DNA of 13,836 nucleotides from Candidatus Freyrarchaeum guaymasense. GTDB taxonomy: Archaea > Asgardarchaeota > Jordarchaeia > Jordarchaeales > Freyrarchaeaceae. Shown here piece by piece: positions 6,561-13,836 of this stretch (position 1 is its first letter; every line of letters begins with the position of its first letter). Where the stretch lies: contig JAUQZD010000038.1 in assembly GCA_030587405.1 (NCBI GenBank), positions 1 through 13,836 of the forward strand, given 5' to 3'. The notes under the pieces were generated by a model. It made no database searches. It saw only the letters and a list, made by a program, of their open reading frames with translations, and was not told the origin of the DNA. Made by a program: the position numbers and the translations under genes.

Positions 6561-7440
6561 CCCTATGCATCCGCCTCCTGCACCCCGCGTGAGGGAAGTC
6601 AGCAAGCTTGAACGCCAGGCGGACTCTCAGCGTTCGACGCGGCACCATAGTAAATTCAACCTTAAACGCCTACAAAAATAAACTAATGGAAGTAGGGAGT
6701 GCTGGACGCATCATTTACCGGACAGAGACGCACTGTGACTACGCGTCGTTATGTTTATGTTATTCCTCTAAAAAGCACATTTCAGTCATTGACGAATTGC
6801 GCAACATCAAACCCTCCTAGTGCTCCTGATAGAGGGGGATCCTACTAGAGTGGGTAAGCGCTTTTTACGTGGTCAAGCCGCATCTGAGCGGTTCTCTACT
6901 GTCGGTGGAGGCTACAACGTCACATAGAATTTCAGCAGCGATCATCGTTCTTTCCTTCTATGTCATCTAAGTGGTTTTCCTAGAAGAGGCACACGCCATT
7001 GTTTGAGAAGCGTTAAGCGCGTTCAACCTTAACAGCTAAGAGCTTAATGAGCTATTAGAACTACCCTAGTTAAACAGGTTGAAGCATCCTTTTTAAACTC
7101 CGTGAAAAATCGCCAGCTAACACGTCAACTCGGTGGTTCCACTGTTTCGTAGCTCATCTGCCACAATCCTCGCTTGGAACATAGCAAGTTAATGTGTAGC
7201 TAGCGGTTTAGGCGTCTCTTTAAGCTCATATCAACTACCTGAGCTTTTCTTTTTATTCAAAAGTATACTTATTTAACCCCTTTCAGTTTCGGCCTCCCCA
7301 GTACTAGATACTAGATAAATGAGGGAAAGGCTGGGATGAGGGTAGAGGCTGTCAAGGCAGAGTCTGCTTTTATGTAGTCGACTAACCCGCCCTTCACGCA
7401 CTTTTTCTCTCCTGATTATTTCCTAAAGAAAAATTTTTGA
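6561..7440. other. Long gene-free stretch
   Basis: Nearly 900 bases with no convincing coding region. Frames of 60-70 codons near 6493-6820 have low-complexity, non-protein-like translations and no ribosome sites. I found no tRNA, C/D-box pair, tandem repeat or insertion-sequence ends. An 11-base string (ttcaaccttaa) occurs at about 6655 and 7022 but is too short to mean much. It may be a decayed region or carry an RNA gene that cannot be recognised by eye. Confidence 0.5.
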
Positions 7441-7445
7441 CAGGA

Positions 7446-7459
7446 AAAATTTTTATACT
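7446..7459 (+). promoter_or_regulatory. Strong archaeal promoter upstream of the glycan operon
   Basis: An A-rich BRE-like run followed by TTTTATACT (7451-7459) in the most AT-rich stretch of the area predicts a transcript start near 7480. The first operon start codon is at 7810, so the leader would be about 330 bases, unusually long for an archaeal message, unless a separate RNA is made. Confidence 0.6.
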
Positions 7460-7590
7460 ATTTTTTATCTTAGAAAAAATCAGATAATAATTATTTTGCT
7501 GAGAAAATGTTGATGGGGGTAGGTATGAGGCGCCATCGCTCATCAGCAGGGTTCGTAAAGGTAATTCACGCCGCAGGCTTAACGGTGAAG

Positions 7591-7614
7591 AGGGGGGGCT
7601 TTCAGCACCCCCCT
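7591..7614 (+). other. Strong GC-rich hairpin in the operon leader
   Basis: AGGGGGG (7591-7597) pairs with CCCCCCT (7608-7614), and the stem continues as GCT (7598-7600) with AGC (7604-7606) across a single bulged A, closed by a three-base loop: ten base pairs in all. A second palindrome, CACGTT-TT-AACGTG (7642-7655), follows. Together they suggest a structured leader or small RNA rather than the 88-codon frame (7507-7773) that overlaps them. Confidence 0.45.
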
Positions 7615-7809
7615 GCAGAGTTAAACTTGAGGGGGAGGCTGCACGTTTTAACGTGTCAGGTAAGTGAAACGTTAGCCCTTCCGCGTGTCTACCTCCACAT
7701 TCTTTTACATTTCAGCCGGGTTACGCCTTCTACTCGGGTTCCTCCACTGGCAGCTAACACTAGTTTGTGGTAGGTCGCTGAGGGGGATCGGGCTCTTGGA
7801 GGGGGTTCT

Positions 7810-8517
7810 TTGAAGTTGAGCGTGATCATACCGGCTTTCAATGAGCAAGGTAGGATTAGGGAGTGTGTGGAGGAGGTTGTGAGGGTTGTAGATGGCACGG
7901 GAGTGGATTATGAGGTGATAATTGTTGATGATGGAAGCGATGATGGGACCTATAGTGTTGCTAGGGAGCTGGCCGAATGGAATCCTAGGGTTGAGGTTGT
8001 CAGGAACCGTTTGAATGAGGGGAAGGGGTGCGCCATAGTGAGAGGGTTTCGGTGTAGCTCGGGGGATGTTGTAGCTTACATGGATGCTGACCTGTCCATG
8101 CCTCCTTGGCAGCTGCCTTTGTACCTTAAAACGCTTCTTGACGCTGACGTCGTCGTAGGCTCCAAGCGGCATCCGAAGTCTGACATCGTTTACCCGCCGC
8201 AGAGAAGGGTTCTCAGTAAGTGTTTTAACATGCTGGTTAGAGCGTTGCTTAGGCTTCCTTTATCAGACACTCAGTGTGGTTTTAAGGTTTTCAAGCGGAG
8301 GGTGCTGGAGGATGTGGTGTCTAAGCTGCGGGTGAAAGGGTATGCTTTCGACGTAGAGCTCTTGTTGCTTGCGTATAGGGGAGGTTACAGGATCGTTGAG
8401 GCTCCCATCGTACTGAGGCATAGGGAGAGAAGGATTGCTGCTAGGAGCATTCTTAGAATGCTGGCTGACTTACTGCGCATCTTCATGTGGTCCCTTACTG
8501 GGGCGTATAGGAGGTGA
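7810..8517 (+). CDS. Family 2 glycosyltransferase, Alg5/DPM1-like polyprenyl-phosphate sugar transferase
   Basis: These enzymes move a sugar from a nucleotide donor to dolichyl or polyprenyl phosphate at the cytoplasmic membrane face. The start is TTG 7810, four bases after GGAGGGGG. In 235 residues: SVIIPAFNE (4-12) and VDDGSDD (39-45) bind the nucleotide; MDADLS (91-96) holds the metal-binding DxD; DTQCGFK (153-159) is typical of Alg5-type dolichyl-phosphate glucosyl/mannosyltransferases; an HRERR basic segment lies near 204-208. There is no transmembrane extension such as some archaeal homologues carry, so it is probably a peripheral membrane protein. It is the first gene of a six-gene co-directional run, and its stop overlaps the ribosome site of the next gene. 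Donor sugar cannot be predicted. Confidence 0.9.
   Translation: MKLSVIIPAFNEQGRIRECVEEVVRVVDGTGVDYEVIIVDDGSDDGTYSVARELAEWNPRVEVVRNRLNEGKGCAIVRGFRCSSGDVVAYMDADLSMPPWQLPLYLKTLLDADVVVGSKRHPKSDIVYPPQRRVLSKCFNMLVRALLRLPLSDTQCGFKVFKRRVLEDVVSKLRVKGYAFDVELLLLAYRGGYRIVEAPIVLRHRERRIAARSILRMLADLLRIFMWSLTGAYRR
8510..8517 (+). promoter_or_regulatory. Ribosome site GGAGGTGA deciding a TTG start
   Basis: A full complement to the 16S 3' end lies five bases before TTG 8523. The frame also contains GTG 8514, but that codon lies inside this site, so translation should start at 8523. The site overlaps the stop codon of the preceding gene, pointing to translational coupling. Confidence 0.7.
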
Positions 8518-8522
8518 ACGAG

Positions 8523-9719
8523 TTGGGTTTAAGGCTGAATGTCGCGGTTGTCTCGTCGTCAAGGGGGGGAGTGTTCCCTTACACTAGGAAGCTGGTTCGC
8601 GTGCTTCAGGAGCACGGATTAAAGGTCCACTTTCTTCTGGATAGGGATGGAGGGTTGCCGAGTGCTTATGAAGGCGTCTACCCTTGTTGGAGCTCTGGGA
8701 TACGCTATCCTTTCCAAGTATTCAGGGTGCTATGTACGTGTAAGCCTGACATTGTACATGTTCAACATGAGTTCTTCTTGTATGGTGGGCTGCTTTCAGC
8801 GTTGCTTTTCCCTCTACTACTCCTCTTAGCGAGGGTGATCGGGGGGAGAGTTGTTGTAACGCTTCATGGAGTAATTCCTATGGTGGAGTTCGGCGAGAAG
8901 TTTCTCAGCGTAAATCTGGTTCGGGGACCTTTATGGCTTCTTAAAGTTGGCATTTTGCTTCTCACCAAAGTAATCGTTCACTTGTCGAGTGCTGTGATTG
9001 TCCACGAAAAATTCTTCATGAAGGTTTTGACGAACGATTACGGTTGCCCGGAGGATAAGATCTATGTTGTCCCGCATGGCGTTGACGAAGTAGAGGAAAG
9101 GCTGGAGCTAGACGAGGCTAAGCGTATGCTTGGATTGGAGGATAGGAAGGTGGTTCTCTTCTTCGGGTATCTTGCAGGGTATAAGGGGGTGGAGACATTA
9201 ATTGATGGGTTTAAGTTGCTGGCTGAGAGGCACGCTGACTGGCTGCTCATCGTAGGTGGAGGGGAGCATCCTCGACTGAAAAACAAAGCAGCTTACAGGA
9301 GGTACTTGGCGGAGCTACGTAACAGGGCGCTGTCCATAAGCGGGCAGACGATGTTTACAGGCTTTATCCCTGATGAGGAGTTAGCTGTGTACATATCTGC
9401 AGCCGACCTCATAGTTCTCCCGTATAGGCTGTCTATGTCAAGTAGTGGACCATTCGCGCTAGCTGTAAGCTACAAGAAGCCGGTTGTCGCTTCGAATATA
9501 CCTCCATTTAGCGGGGTTTTACCTCCGTTAGCTCTTTTCAGAAGGGGGAGCCATGAGGAGCTAAGTGAAAGGGTGGAGCGTGTCCTTAGCGATGAATCTG
9601 CTAGAAAGAGAGTTTCCCTCCACATAAGGAGGGTGAAGGAGGAACGTTCATGGAGGAGGGTGGGGTTAGAAACAGTAAGGATTTACCGTGATATTTTAAG
9701 GACGGTGAGGGGGACGTAA
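8523..9719 (+). CDS. Family 4 glycosyltransferase (GT-B fold)
   Basis: Retaining nucleotide-sugar transferase expected to extend a lipid-linked glycan on the cytoplasmic side. TTG 8523 is chosen because GGAGGTGA precedes it with ideal spacing. In 398 residues: an N-terminal Rossmann half with SSSRGGVFPYT (donor/acceptor loop) and DIVHVQHEF; two hydrophobic stretches (about 88-106 and 138-158) likely to lie on or in the membrane; then the C-terminal half with FFGYLAGYKG (about 212-221), LLIVGGGEHP and AADLIVLPYR. The usual E-x7-E signature at the donor site is replaced by SMSSSGPFALAVSYKKPV, a variant seen in some GT4 groups, so donor handling may differ from the next gene. The next start lies two bases beyond its stop. 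Confidence 0.88.
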   Translation: MGLRLNVAVVSSSRGGVFPYTRKLVRVLQEHGLKVHFLLDRDGGLPSAYEGVYPCWSSGIRYPFQVFRVLCTCKPDIVHVQHEFFLYGGLLSALLFPLLLLLARVIGGRVVVTLHGVIPMVEFGEKFLSVNLVRGPLWLLKVGILLLTKVIVHLSSAVIVHEKFFMKVLTNDYGCPEDKIYVVPHGVDEVEERLELDEAKRMLGLEDRKVVLFFGYLAGYKGVETLIDGFKLLAERHADWLLIVGGGEHPRLKNKAAYRRYLAELRNRALSISGQTMFTGFIPDEELAVYISAADLIVLPYRLSMSSSGPFALAVSYKKPVVASNIPPFSGVLPPLALFRRGSHEELSERVERVLSDESARKRVSLHIRRVKEERSWRRVGLETVRIYRDILRTVRGT

Positions 9720-9721
9720 AA

Positions 9722-10909
9722 ATGAGGGTTTTAATGGTTACACCTGAGTATCCTCCTAAGCACGTAGGTGGAGGAGGCATCGTATACAAAAGCATTGCAA
9801 GAGAGTTTAGAAGGCTGGGACATGAGGTCACCGTGCTAGCAGGGGACTTCAGTAATAGAAGCCTTATAGGAAAGATAAACTATGTTAATGACGGCGGCGT
9901 GAACGTGTTCTTCTTACCCTTAACGCCGGCTCCAAGAACGAAAAACGTGAACTTGGCAACTTGCACGCCGCCCACGATCTCAGCGCTTGCATTCCTCACC
10001 TATAAGCTTGCAAGAGGCACATATGATATCATCCACCTTCACGGCGTGGGACACCCCCTCATCGACATTGCAGCCATTCTGTGCATGGTGTTTCGAAAAC
10101 ACTACGTATTCACCTGTCATGGAATTCCTAAGAGCCCTGAAAAAGCTGGCCTCATATTCCACTCGGTGTTTAAAGCATACCTGGCGATGCTTGAAAGGTT
10201 CGTGGTGGGAAAGGCTAAGGCGTTAACAGCTGTATCACATTCGCTGCTGGAAGAATGCGTGAGGAAGGGGTTAATAAGTAGGAGGATGGTGGTCATCCCT
10301 AACGGGCCAAATCCAGACCTGAACAATATGGAACCTAAATTGATCGAGAAAGTCGAAGGAAAGCATTCGTTAACTAGTAAAAAGTTAATTTTCTCTGTGG
10401 GAAGGCTGGCTCAAACGAAGGGGTTCCAGTATCTCATTAGAGCCATGCCACATGTTATATCTAAAATTCCGGATGCCATTGCGGTCATAGCTGGAACCGG
10501 ACCGTATAGATCTGAGTTAGAGAGGCTGATAAACGAGGGAAGCCTGCAGCACCACGTTAAACTAGTTGGATGGATCAGCGAGGAGGAGAAGGCGGCGTTC
10601 TACCAGCTTGCACAGGTTGTTGTCATCCCGTCAACATATGAGCCATTCGGGATCATCCTGCTAGAAGCCTTAACAATGCATAAACCCATCGTAGCCTTCA
10701 ACATATCACCCATCTCAGAGATGATCAATAACGGGGTTAATGGCTTACTAGTCCCCTCAGGAAACGTAGAGAAGCTGGCAGACGCAATAATTCAGATCCT
10801 TACTAACAGTAACCTGAGGCTGAGGCTAGCGTCAAACACGTATTCTGTCAGCAGTTTTCGATGGGGGGATGCTGCCAGAAAATACCTCCACGTATACAGC
10901 AACAGTTAA
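9722..10909 (+). CDS. Family 4 glycosyltransferase (GT-B fold), canonical
   Basis: Retaining GT4 enzyme of 395 residues, the family's normal length. MVTPEYPPKHVGGGGIVY (5-22) is the typical N-terminal glycine-rich loop; DIIHLHG and FTCHGIP follow. The C-terminal half has SVGRLAQTKGFQYLI, VIAGTGPYRSEL, VKLVGWISEEEK, and PSTYEPFGIILLEAL with the intact E-x7-E pair that contacts the nucleotide sugar. ATG 9722 follows a purine-rich GGTGAGGGGG. The gene sits two bases after the preceding glycosyltransferase, so the two are surely cotranscribed and probably act in sequence on one glycan. Sugar specificity cannot be read from the sequence. Confidence 0.9.
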   Translation: MRVLMVTPEYPPKHVGGGGIVYKSIAREFRRLGHEVTVLAGDFSNRSLIGKINYVNDGGVNVFFLPLTPAPRTKNVNLATCTPPTISALAFLTYKLARGTYDIIHLHGVGHPLIDIAAILCMVFRKHYVFTCHGIPKSPEKAGLIFHSVFKAYLAMLERFVVGKAKALTAVSHSLLEECVRKGLISRRMVVIPNGPNPDLNNMEPKLIEKVEGKHSLTSKKLIFSVGRLAQTKGFQYLIRAMPHVISKIPDAIAVIAGTGPYRSELERLINEGSLQHHVKLVGWISEEEKAAFYQLAQVVVIPSTYEPFGIILLEALTMHKPIVAFNISPISEMINNGVNGLLVPSGNVEKLADAIIQILTNSNLRLRLASNTYSVSSFRWGDAARKYLHVYSNS

Positions 10910-10930
10910 GCATACCTAGAGGTGGTAAGA

Positions 10931-11659
10931 GTGAAGGATTTTTACAACCAAAGAAGCAGGTTCTCTAGGGGTCCAAACAGGTATCTAGAGCTCGCATCCC
11001 GTACAAAAATCGTTAAGCTGATCAAAAAGCTGATTCCTCCATTAGCGGGCCAAGTCAACTACCTTGATGTAGGCTGTGGAAACTGCCTAGGCACAGAGTA
11101 TTTTGTTAACTTACTTAGAAAAATCACAAAAAGGGAAGTGAAGGCGACCGGAGTTGATATAGCTCCTTCCTGTAAAAACACTGAAGTCTCAACTCTACGC
11201 CTAGATCTAAATAGTCAAAGAATTCCCTTCAGCAAACACTTTCACATAGCAACAGTCTTCGAAACTATTGAACATGTTTTCAACACAGACTTCATGCTAG
11301 AGTCAATAAGTAACTCGCTAGTCAATCGTGGCCTTCTTATTGTCACAACGTTAAACATCGTTTGTTGGAAGAACAGGATTCTGGTTCCATTGGGAATCCA
11401 ACCAATTAACACTGAAGTTTCAACAAAAAAGCTGACTTACGGGTATAAACTTGGTTTTTTAAAGAAATATGTAGGTAAGTGGAAGCCTTCCGGTCATATA
11501 CGCCCATTCACACTTAACTCATTAACAGAGCTATTGGAGGACAGCAACTTTCAGGTTGTACATACTTTTGGGCTGGAAAATTGGCGGGTGGCTAAGCTCT
11601 TCGAGAAATTTGCAAAGGGGTTGTGTACTGGAATTGGTGTACTGGCAATTAGGAGGTGA
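10931..11659 (+). CDS. Class I SAM-dependent methyltransferase
   Basis: A Rossmann-fold methyltransferase of 242 residues. GTG 10931 is preferred over GTG 10922 because AGAGGTGG lies just before it with five bases of spacing, while 10922 lies within that site. Seen: YLDVGCGNCLG (44-54), the SAM-binding glycine loop; TGVD (73-76), with the acidic residue for the ribose; and ATVFETIEHV (107-116), the post-motif strand typical of small-molecule and lipid/sugar methyltransferases. In this operon a role in O-methylating a glycan sugar is reasonable, but it is inferred from context alone. Base composition is more AT-rich than in the first two glycosyltransferase genes. Confidence 0.85.
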   Translation: MKDFYNQRSRFSRGPNRYLELASRTKIVKLIKKLIPPLAGQVNYLDVGCGNCLGTEYFVNLLRKITKREVKATGVDIAPSCKNTEVSTLRLDLNSQRIPFSKHFHIATVFETIEHVFNTDFMLESISNSLVNRGLLIVTTLNIVCWKNRILVPLGIQPINTEVSTKKLTYGYKLGFLKKYVGKWKPSGHIRPFTLNSLTELLEDSNFQVVHTFGLENWRVAKLFEKFAKGLCTGIGVLAIRR

Positions 11660-11665
11660 AGTAGC

Positions 11666-12439
11666 ATGCTAAGTTCTAGCTGGGTGTTAAATAATATGAA
11701 CAAAGAAAAAATTAGAAAGCATTATACAGAAGAAAGGCAAATTCGACGGAGAATCGAGCTGGCAACGAAGGGTTTCACTGGAAAACTAATAACACATAAT
11801 TTTAAGAAGATTGTTAACATTCTAGCGCCATATCGAAAAGGGGAGAAGATTGCAGATATAGGATGTGGTTTTGGGTATCTTATGCATTTTCTCCCTGACT
11901 ACGTTAGGGTTTGCGGAGTTGACCTGTCTCTCCTTGCATTGACTGTGGCAGGGAGTTTTAGAAGTTTTTCAGGGGTTCAAACGGATGCACATAATCTGCC
12001 TTTTAGAGAGGGAACATTTGATAAGTTATTCTGTATAAATCTAACACCACACCTAGTGGACTTGAAAGGGGCATTAAAAGAGTGCTTTAGAATACTTAAG
12101 CCAAATGGCTCAGCCATGATAAACTTCTTAAACAAGTATGGTTTAGCTAATTTACCCTTTACAATCCTTAAAATTAAGCGCGGCTTATACTTCCGCAATG
12201 GTCTAATGACACCATCCCCGCAAAACAGCTTCAGCTACCATGAGATGAAAAAACTAGTCGAGGAGGCAGGATTTACAATCCTAGAAACTTACGGATTAGG
12301 CATTACATTCCCCTACTTTCTTCTAGGCCAAACAATTCCTTGGGTAGCACACAAAGTGACTGATTATATGGTAAAAAACCAAGATTCCCCTCTCATAAAA
12401 CTTCTATCAAACGCCATCCTATTTAAGATTAAAAAATAG
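11666..12439 (+). CDS. Class I SAM-dependent methyltransferase (Methyltransf_11-like)
   Basis: 257 residues. ATG 11666 has GGAGGTGA six bases before it, overlapping the previous gene's stop. A later ATG (11696) would fit the usual family start but lacks a ribosome site. Motifs: ADIGCGFG (63-70) binds SAM; CGVDLS carries Asp86; DAHNLPF (107-113) contacts the adenine; ECFRILKPNG (139-148) is the hallmark post-IV segment of UbiE/Methyltransf_11 proteins. A hydrophobic C-terminal region (LGITFPYFLLGQTIPW) may contact membrane or a lipid-linked substrate. It probably modifies the same glycan or its lipid carrier as its neighbours; this is inference. Composition is AT-rich. Confidence 0.87.
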   Translation: MLSSSWVLNNMNKEKIRKHYTEERQIRRRIELATKGFTGKLITHNFKKIVNILAPYRKGEKIADIGCGFGYLMHFLPDYVRVCGVDLSLLALTVAGSFRSFSGVQTDAHNLPFREGTFDKLFCINLTPHLVDLKGALKECFRILKPNGSAMINFLNKYGLANLPFTILKIKRGLYFRNGLMTPSPQNSFSYHEMKKLVEEAGFTILETYGLGITFPYFLLGQTIPWVAHKVTDYMVKNQDSPLIKLLSNAILFKIKK

Positions 12440-12447
12440 AGGAGGGA

Positions 12448-13836
12448 ATGAAACTGTTTAAATCTCGCTGTATTCCAGCTATCACCAGGTCTTCGAAGCA
12501 GTATTTGTGGAAGCTCACATGTATGGTAGGTCTTGCAACGGTTCAAACATTATTGCTGGGGTATTCCATCCATTTTGATTTTACTAACATCATAAACGGA
12601 GGGGATACACTGCAGTTATTGAACCCTCAACTATTTATTCAAAGGTCTCTTTTCCTCTGGCTGGAGTGCGGTACAGGTATTTCGCTGCCAATACCTGGAT
12701 ACTGGATTTTCTACGCAGCGCCACTTTACTTCTTTAATACGCTCTTCGGTAGCATTAACGTAGCCACGTTCACCCTGTTTGCATCATTATTCGCCTTATC
12801 GTCGATTTCAATGTTCCTGCTAGGATATAAAGTTACAGATAACACTGGATCGGCATTTTTCGTAAGCATTTTTTATTCTTTGAATCTTTACACGGCTATC
12901 GTATTTCACACGCCAGTAGCTCATCTAATCTACTTTTTTGGTATAACCCCTCTCTTAGTTCTAATCTTCATGAAAATGGAAGGCGTGGAGGATAACAGGA
13001 GAAAAATGTTTTACTTAGCATGCTACATGCTCTTTTTTCTACCCCTCGTCAGGACATTTAACATATTCGTGGCTTATCTTGCGATGATTCCATTAACTAC
13101 GTTTATTTTAAAGTTTGGAATTAGAATTCCGGTTAAGAGGTTCATCAAGTACTTTATTTTATCTTCACTCATGATCTTAATTACTGCGTTCCCTTTCCTT
13201 ATTCCACAGGTGTTTCATAGTTCCACGTTAATGACCCCTGTTAACCTAGAGTTTTCTAGGTCAGCTGCTGAGGTTGCATTACGGCAGAGGATAGGAGACT
13301 CAATACGTTTTGTCAGAACATATGCTTTAATGTGTCCATCTGATGAAACTGTTGGTGGAATCTTATCATATAGTTTTATTGAGCAGTATATTGAAAACCC
13401 CTTTCTATTTATCATTTCATATTATCCATTTGTAATGGTTTTCTTCTTACTCTTATACTGTTATCCTAGGCTTCAAAGATCTGAAAAACGTAAAATTAAA
13501 GGGCTATTGCTTTTGGCATCCCTGAGTCTATTTGCCACCACGCCGAATTTAACGCCACTCGGAATAATGCTTTACGAAAGCGAAATTTATATTTTTAGAT
13601 CTGCGTGGAAGTACTTCAGTGTTTTGTATATATTATCCTTATCCTTAATCTTATCTACATTGCTAAAAAAGTTAAGGTTTCATTTCCGAAACAAAAAATT
13701 TTTATATCTATTGCTGGTTCTCTTTTTGATCCATTCGGTTTACATTCTGCCAGCTATAGTACTTTATGGAAGAACTATAAATCAGTCATGGGTAGTGAAG
13801 GTGCCTGTAGAATACTATGTTGCCGCAGAATTTCTA
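12448..13836 (+). CDS. Large polytopic membrane protein, GT-C / YfhO / AftD-like, 3' end outside window
   Basis: The frame is open for 463 codons from ATG 12448 to the end of the window without a stop. The ATG follows GAGGAGGG, eight bases after the previous stop. The N-terminus is basic, then one membrane helix (about 23-40), then a loop with acidic residues (HFDF, Asp44; GGDT, Asp53) and PQLFIQRSLFLW. Many further helices follow, with a long soluble-looking loop around 255-310. This layout (helix, acidic first loop, multi-helix body) resembles GT-C-fold transferases that use lipid-linked sugars on the outer face. A RSAWKYF stretch (about 384-390) recalls the FRxPWKF-like motif of YfhO/AftD-type archaeal and bacterial proteins. 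It could add a sugar from dolichyl-phosphate donors made by the GT2 enzyme. The family call is tentative; being a membrane protein is certain. Confidence 0.75.
   Translation, partial: MKLFKSRCIPAITRSSKQYLWKLTCMVGLATVQTLLLGYSIHFDFTNIINGGDTLQLLNPQLFIQRSLFLWLECGTGISLPIPGYWIFYAAPLYFFNTLFGSINVATFTLFASLFALSSISMFLLGYKVTDNTGSAFFVSIFYSLNLYTAIVFHTPVAHLIYFFGITPLLVLIFMKMEGVEDNRRKMFYLACYMLFFLPLVRTFNIFVAYLAMIPLTTFILKFGIRIPVKRFIKYFILSSLMILITAFPFLIPQVFHSSTLMTPVNLEFSRSAAEVALRQRIGDSIRFVRTYALMCPSDETVGGILSYSFIEQYIENPFLFIISYYPFVMVFFLLLYCYPRLQRSEKRKIKGLLLLASLSLFATTPNLTPLGIMLYESEIYIFRSAWKYFSVLYILSLSLILSTLLKKLRFHFRNKKFLYLLLVLFLIHSVYILPAIVLYGRTINQSWVVKVPVEYYVAAEFL

Noticed and set aside
6608..6660. GCGTTCGACGC considered as a tRNA T-arm
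   Set aside because: No acceptor, D or anticodon arms can be folded around it, and the loop is too short.
6493..6820. Frames of 62-70 codons downstream of the hydrolase gene
   Set aside because: They overlap each other or the end of the hydrolase, lack ribosome sites, and give low-information translations.
7507..7773. 88-codon plus-strand frame between the promoter and the GT2 gene
   Set aside because: Its translation is compositionally odd, it has no recognisable domain, and it runs through the strong hairpin and palindrome. A structured leader explains the sequence better.

Overview
The window looks archaeal and probably thermophilic, most likely Thermoproteota/TACK. The signs are TATA-like boxes about 25 bases before starts, frequent GTG/TTG starts with strong GGAGGTGA-type ribosome sites, a FEN-1-type nuclease gene, an SCP2-type archaeal thiolase, an archaeal small tyrosine phosphatase and an Alg5/DPM1-like glycosyltransferase. 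No 16S rRNA or other marker allows a finer placement.

Layout. Positions 1-513 hold the 3' part of a thiolase gene. A divergently oriented acyl-CoA ligase (829-2571, minus) suggests a fatty-acid or other acyl-CoA metabolism locus. Positions 3016-3850 are a junk junction. The 3' half of a FEN-1 gene (minus strand, frameshifted, 5' end lost) abuts, at 3626/3627, a broken second copy of the thiolase 3' end (plus strand). That copy is almost identical to the first copy for its first ~98 bases and then clearly diverged, nearly always synonymously. A probably leaderless, AT-rich gene of unknown function with a C-terminal coiled coil follows (4090-4821). Next is a tyrosine phosphatase gene on the minus strand (4882-5440), frameshifted just before its HCSGGIGRTG catalytic loop. 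A secreted or membrane-anchored, cysteine-rich YiiX-like papain-fold hydrolase lies at 5916-6560.

After about 1.25 kb with no convincing gene (6561-7809), but with a good promoter at about 7451 and a strong GC-rich hairpin in the presumed leader, a tight six-gene plus-strand operon begins and runs off the window. It encodes a GT2 polyprenyl-phosphate sugar transferase, two GT4 glycosyltransferases, two SAM methyltransferases and a polytopic GT-C/YfhO-like membrane protein. Together these look like a lipid-linked surface glycan or N-glycan assembly set: GT2 would charge the lipid carrier, GT4 enzymes extend the chain, methyltransferases decorate it, and the membrane protein acts outside. The last three genes are visibly more AT-rich than the first two, suggesting a modular or transferred cassette.

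Two broken genes (FEN-1 and the phosphatase) are each restored by a one-base change in a homopolymer run. Genuine decay and sequencing error must therefore both be considered. The thiolase mosaic cannot be explained by a single-base error. Nothing here is proven to be a new system; the best leads are the 3016-3850 rearrangement, the unknown 4090 gene, the 7451-7809 leader and the glycan operon.
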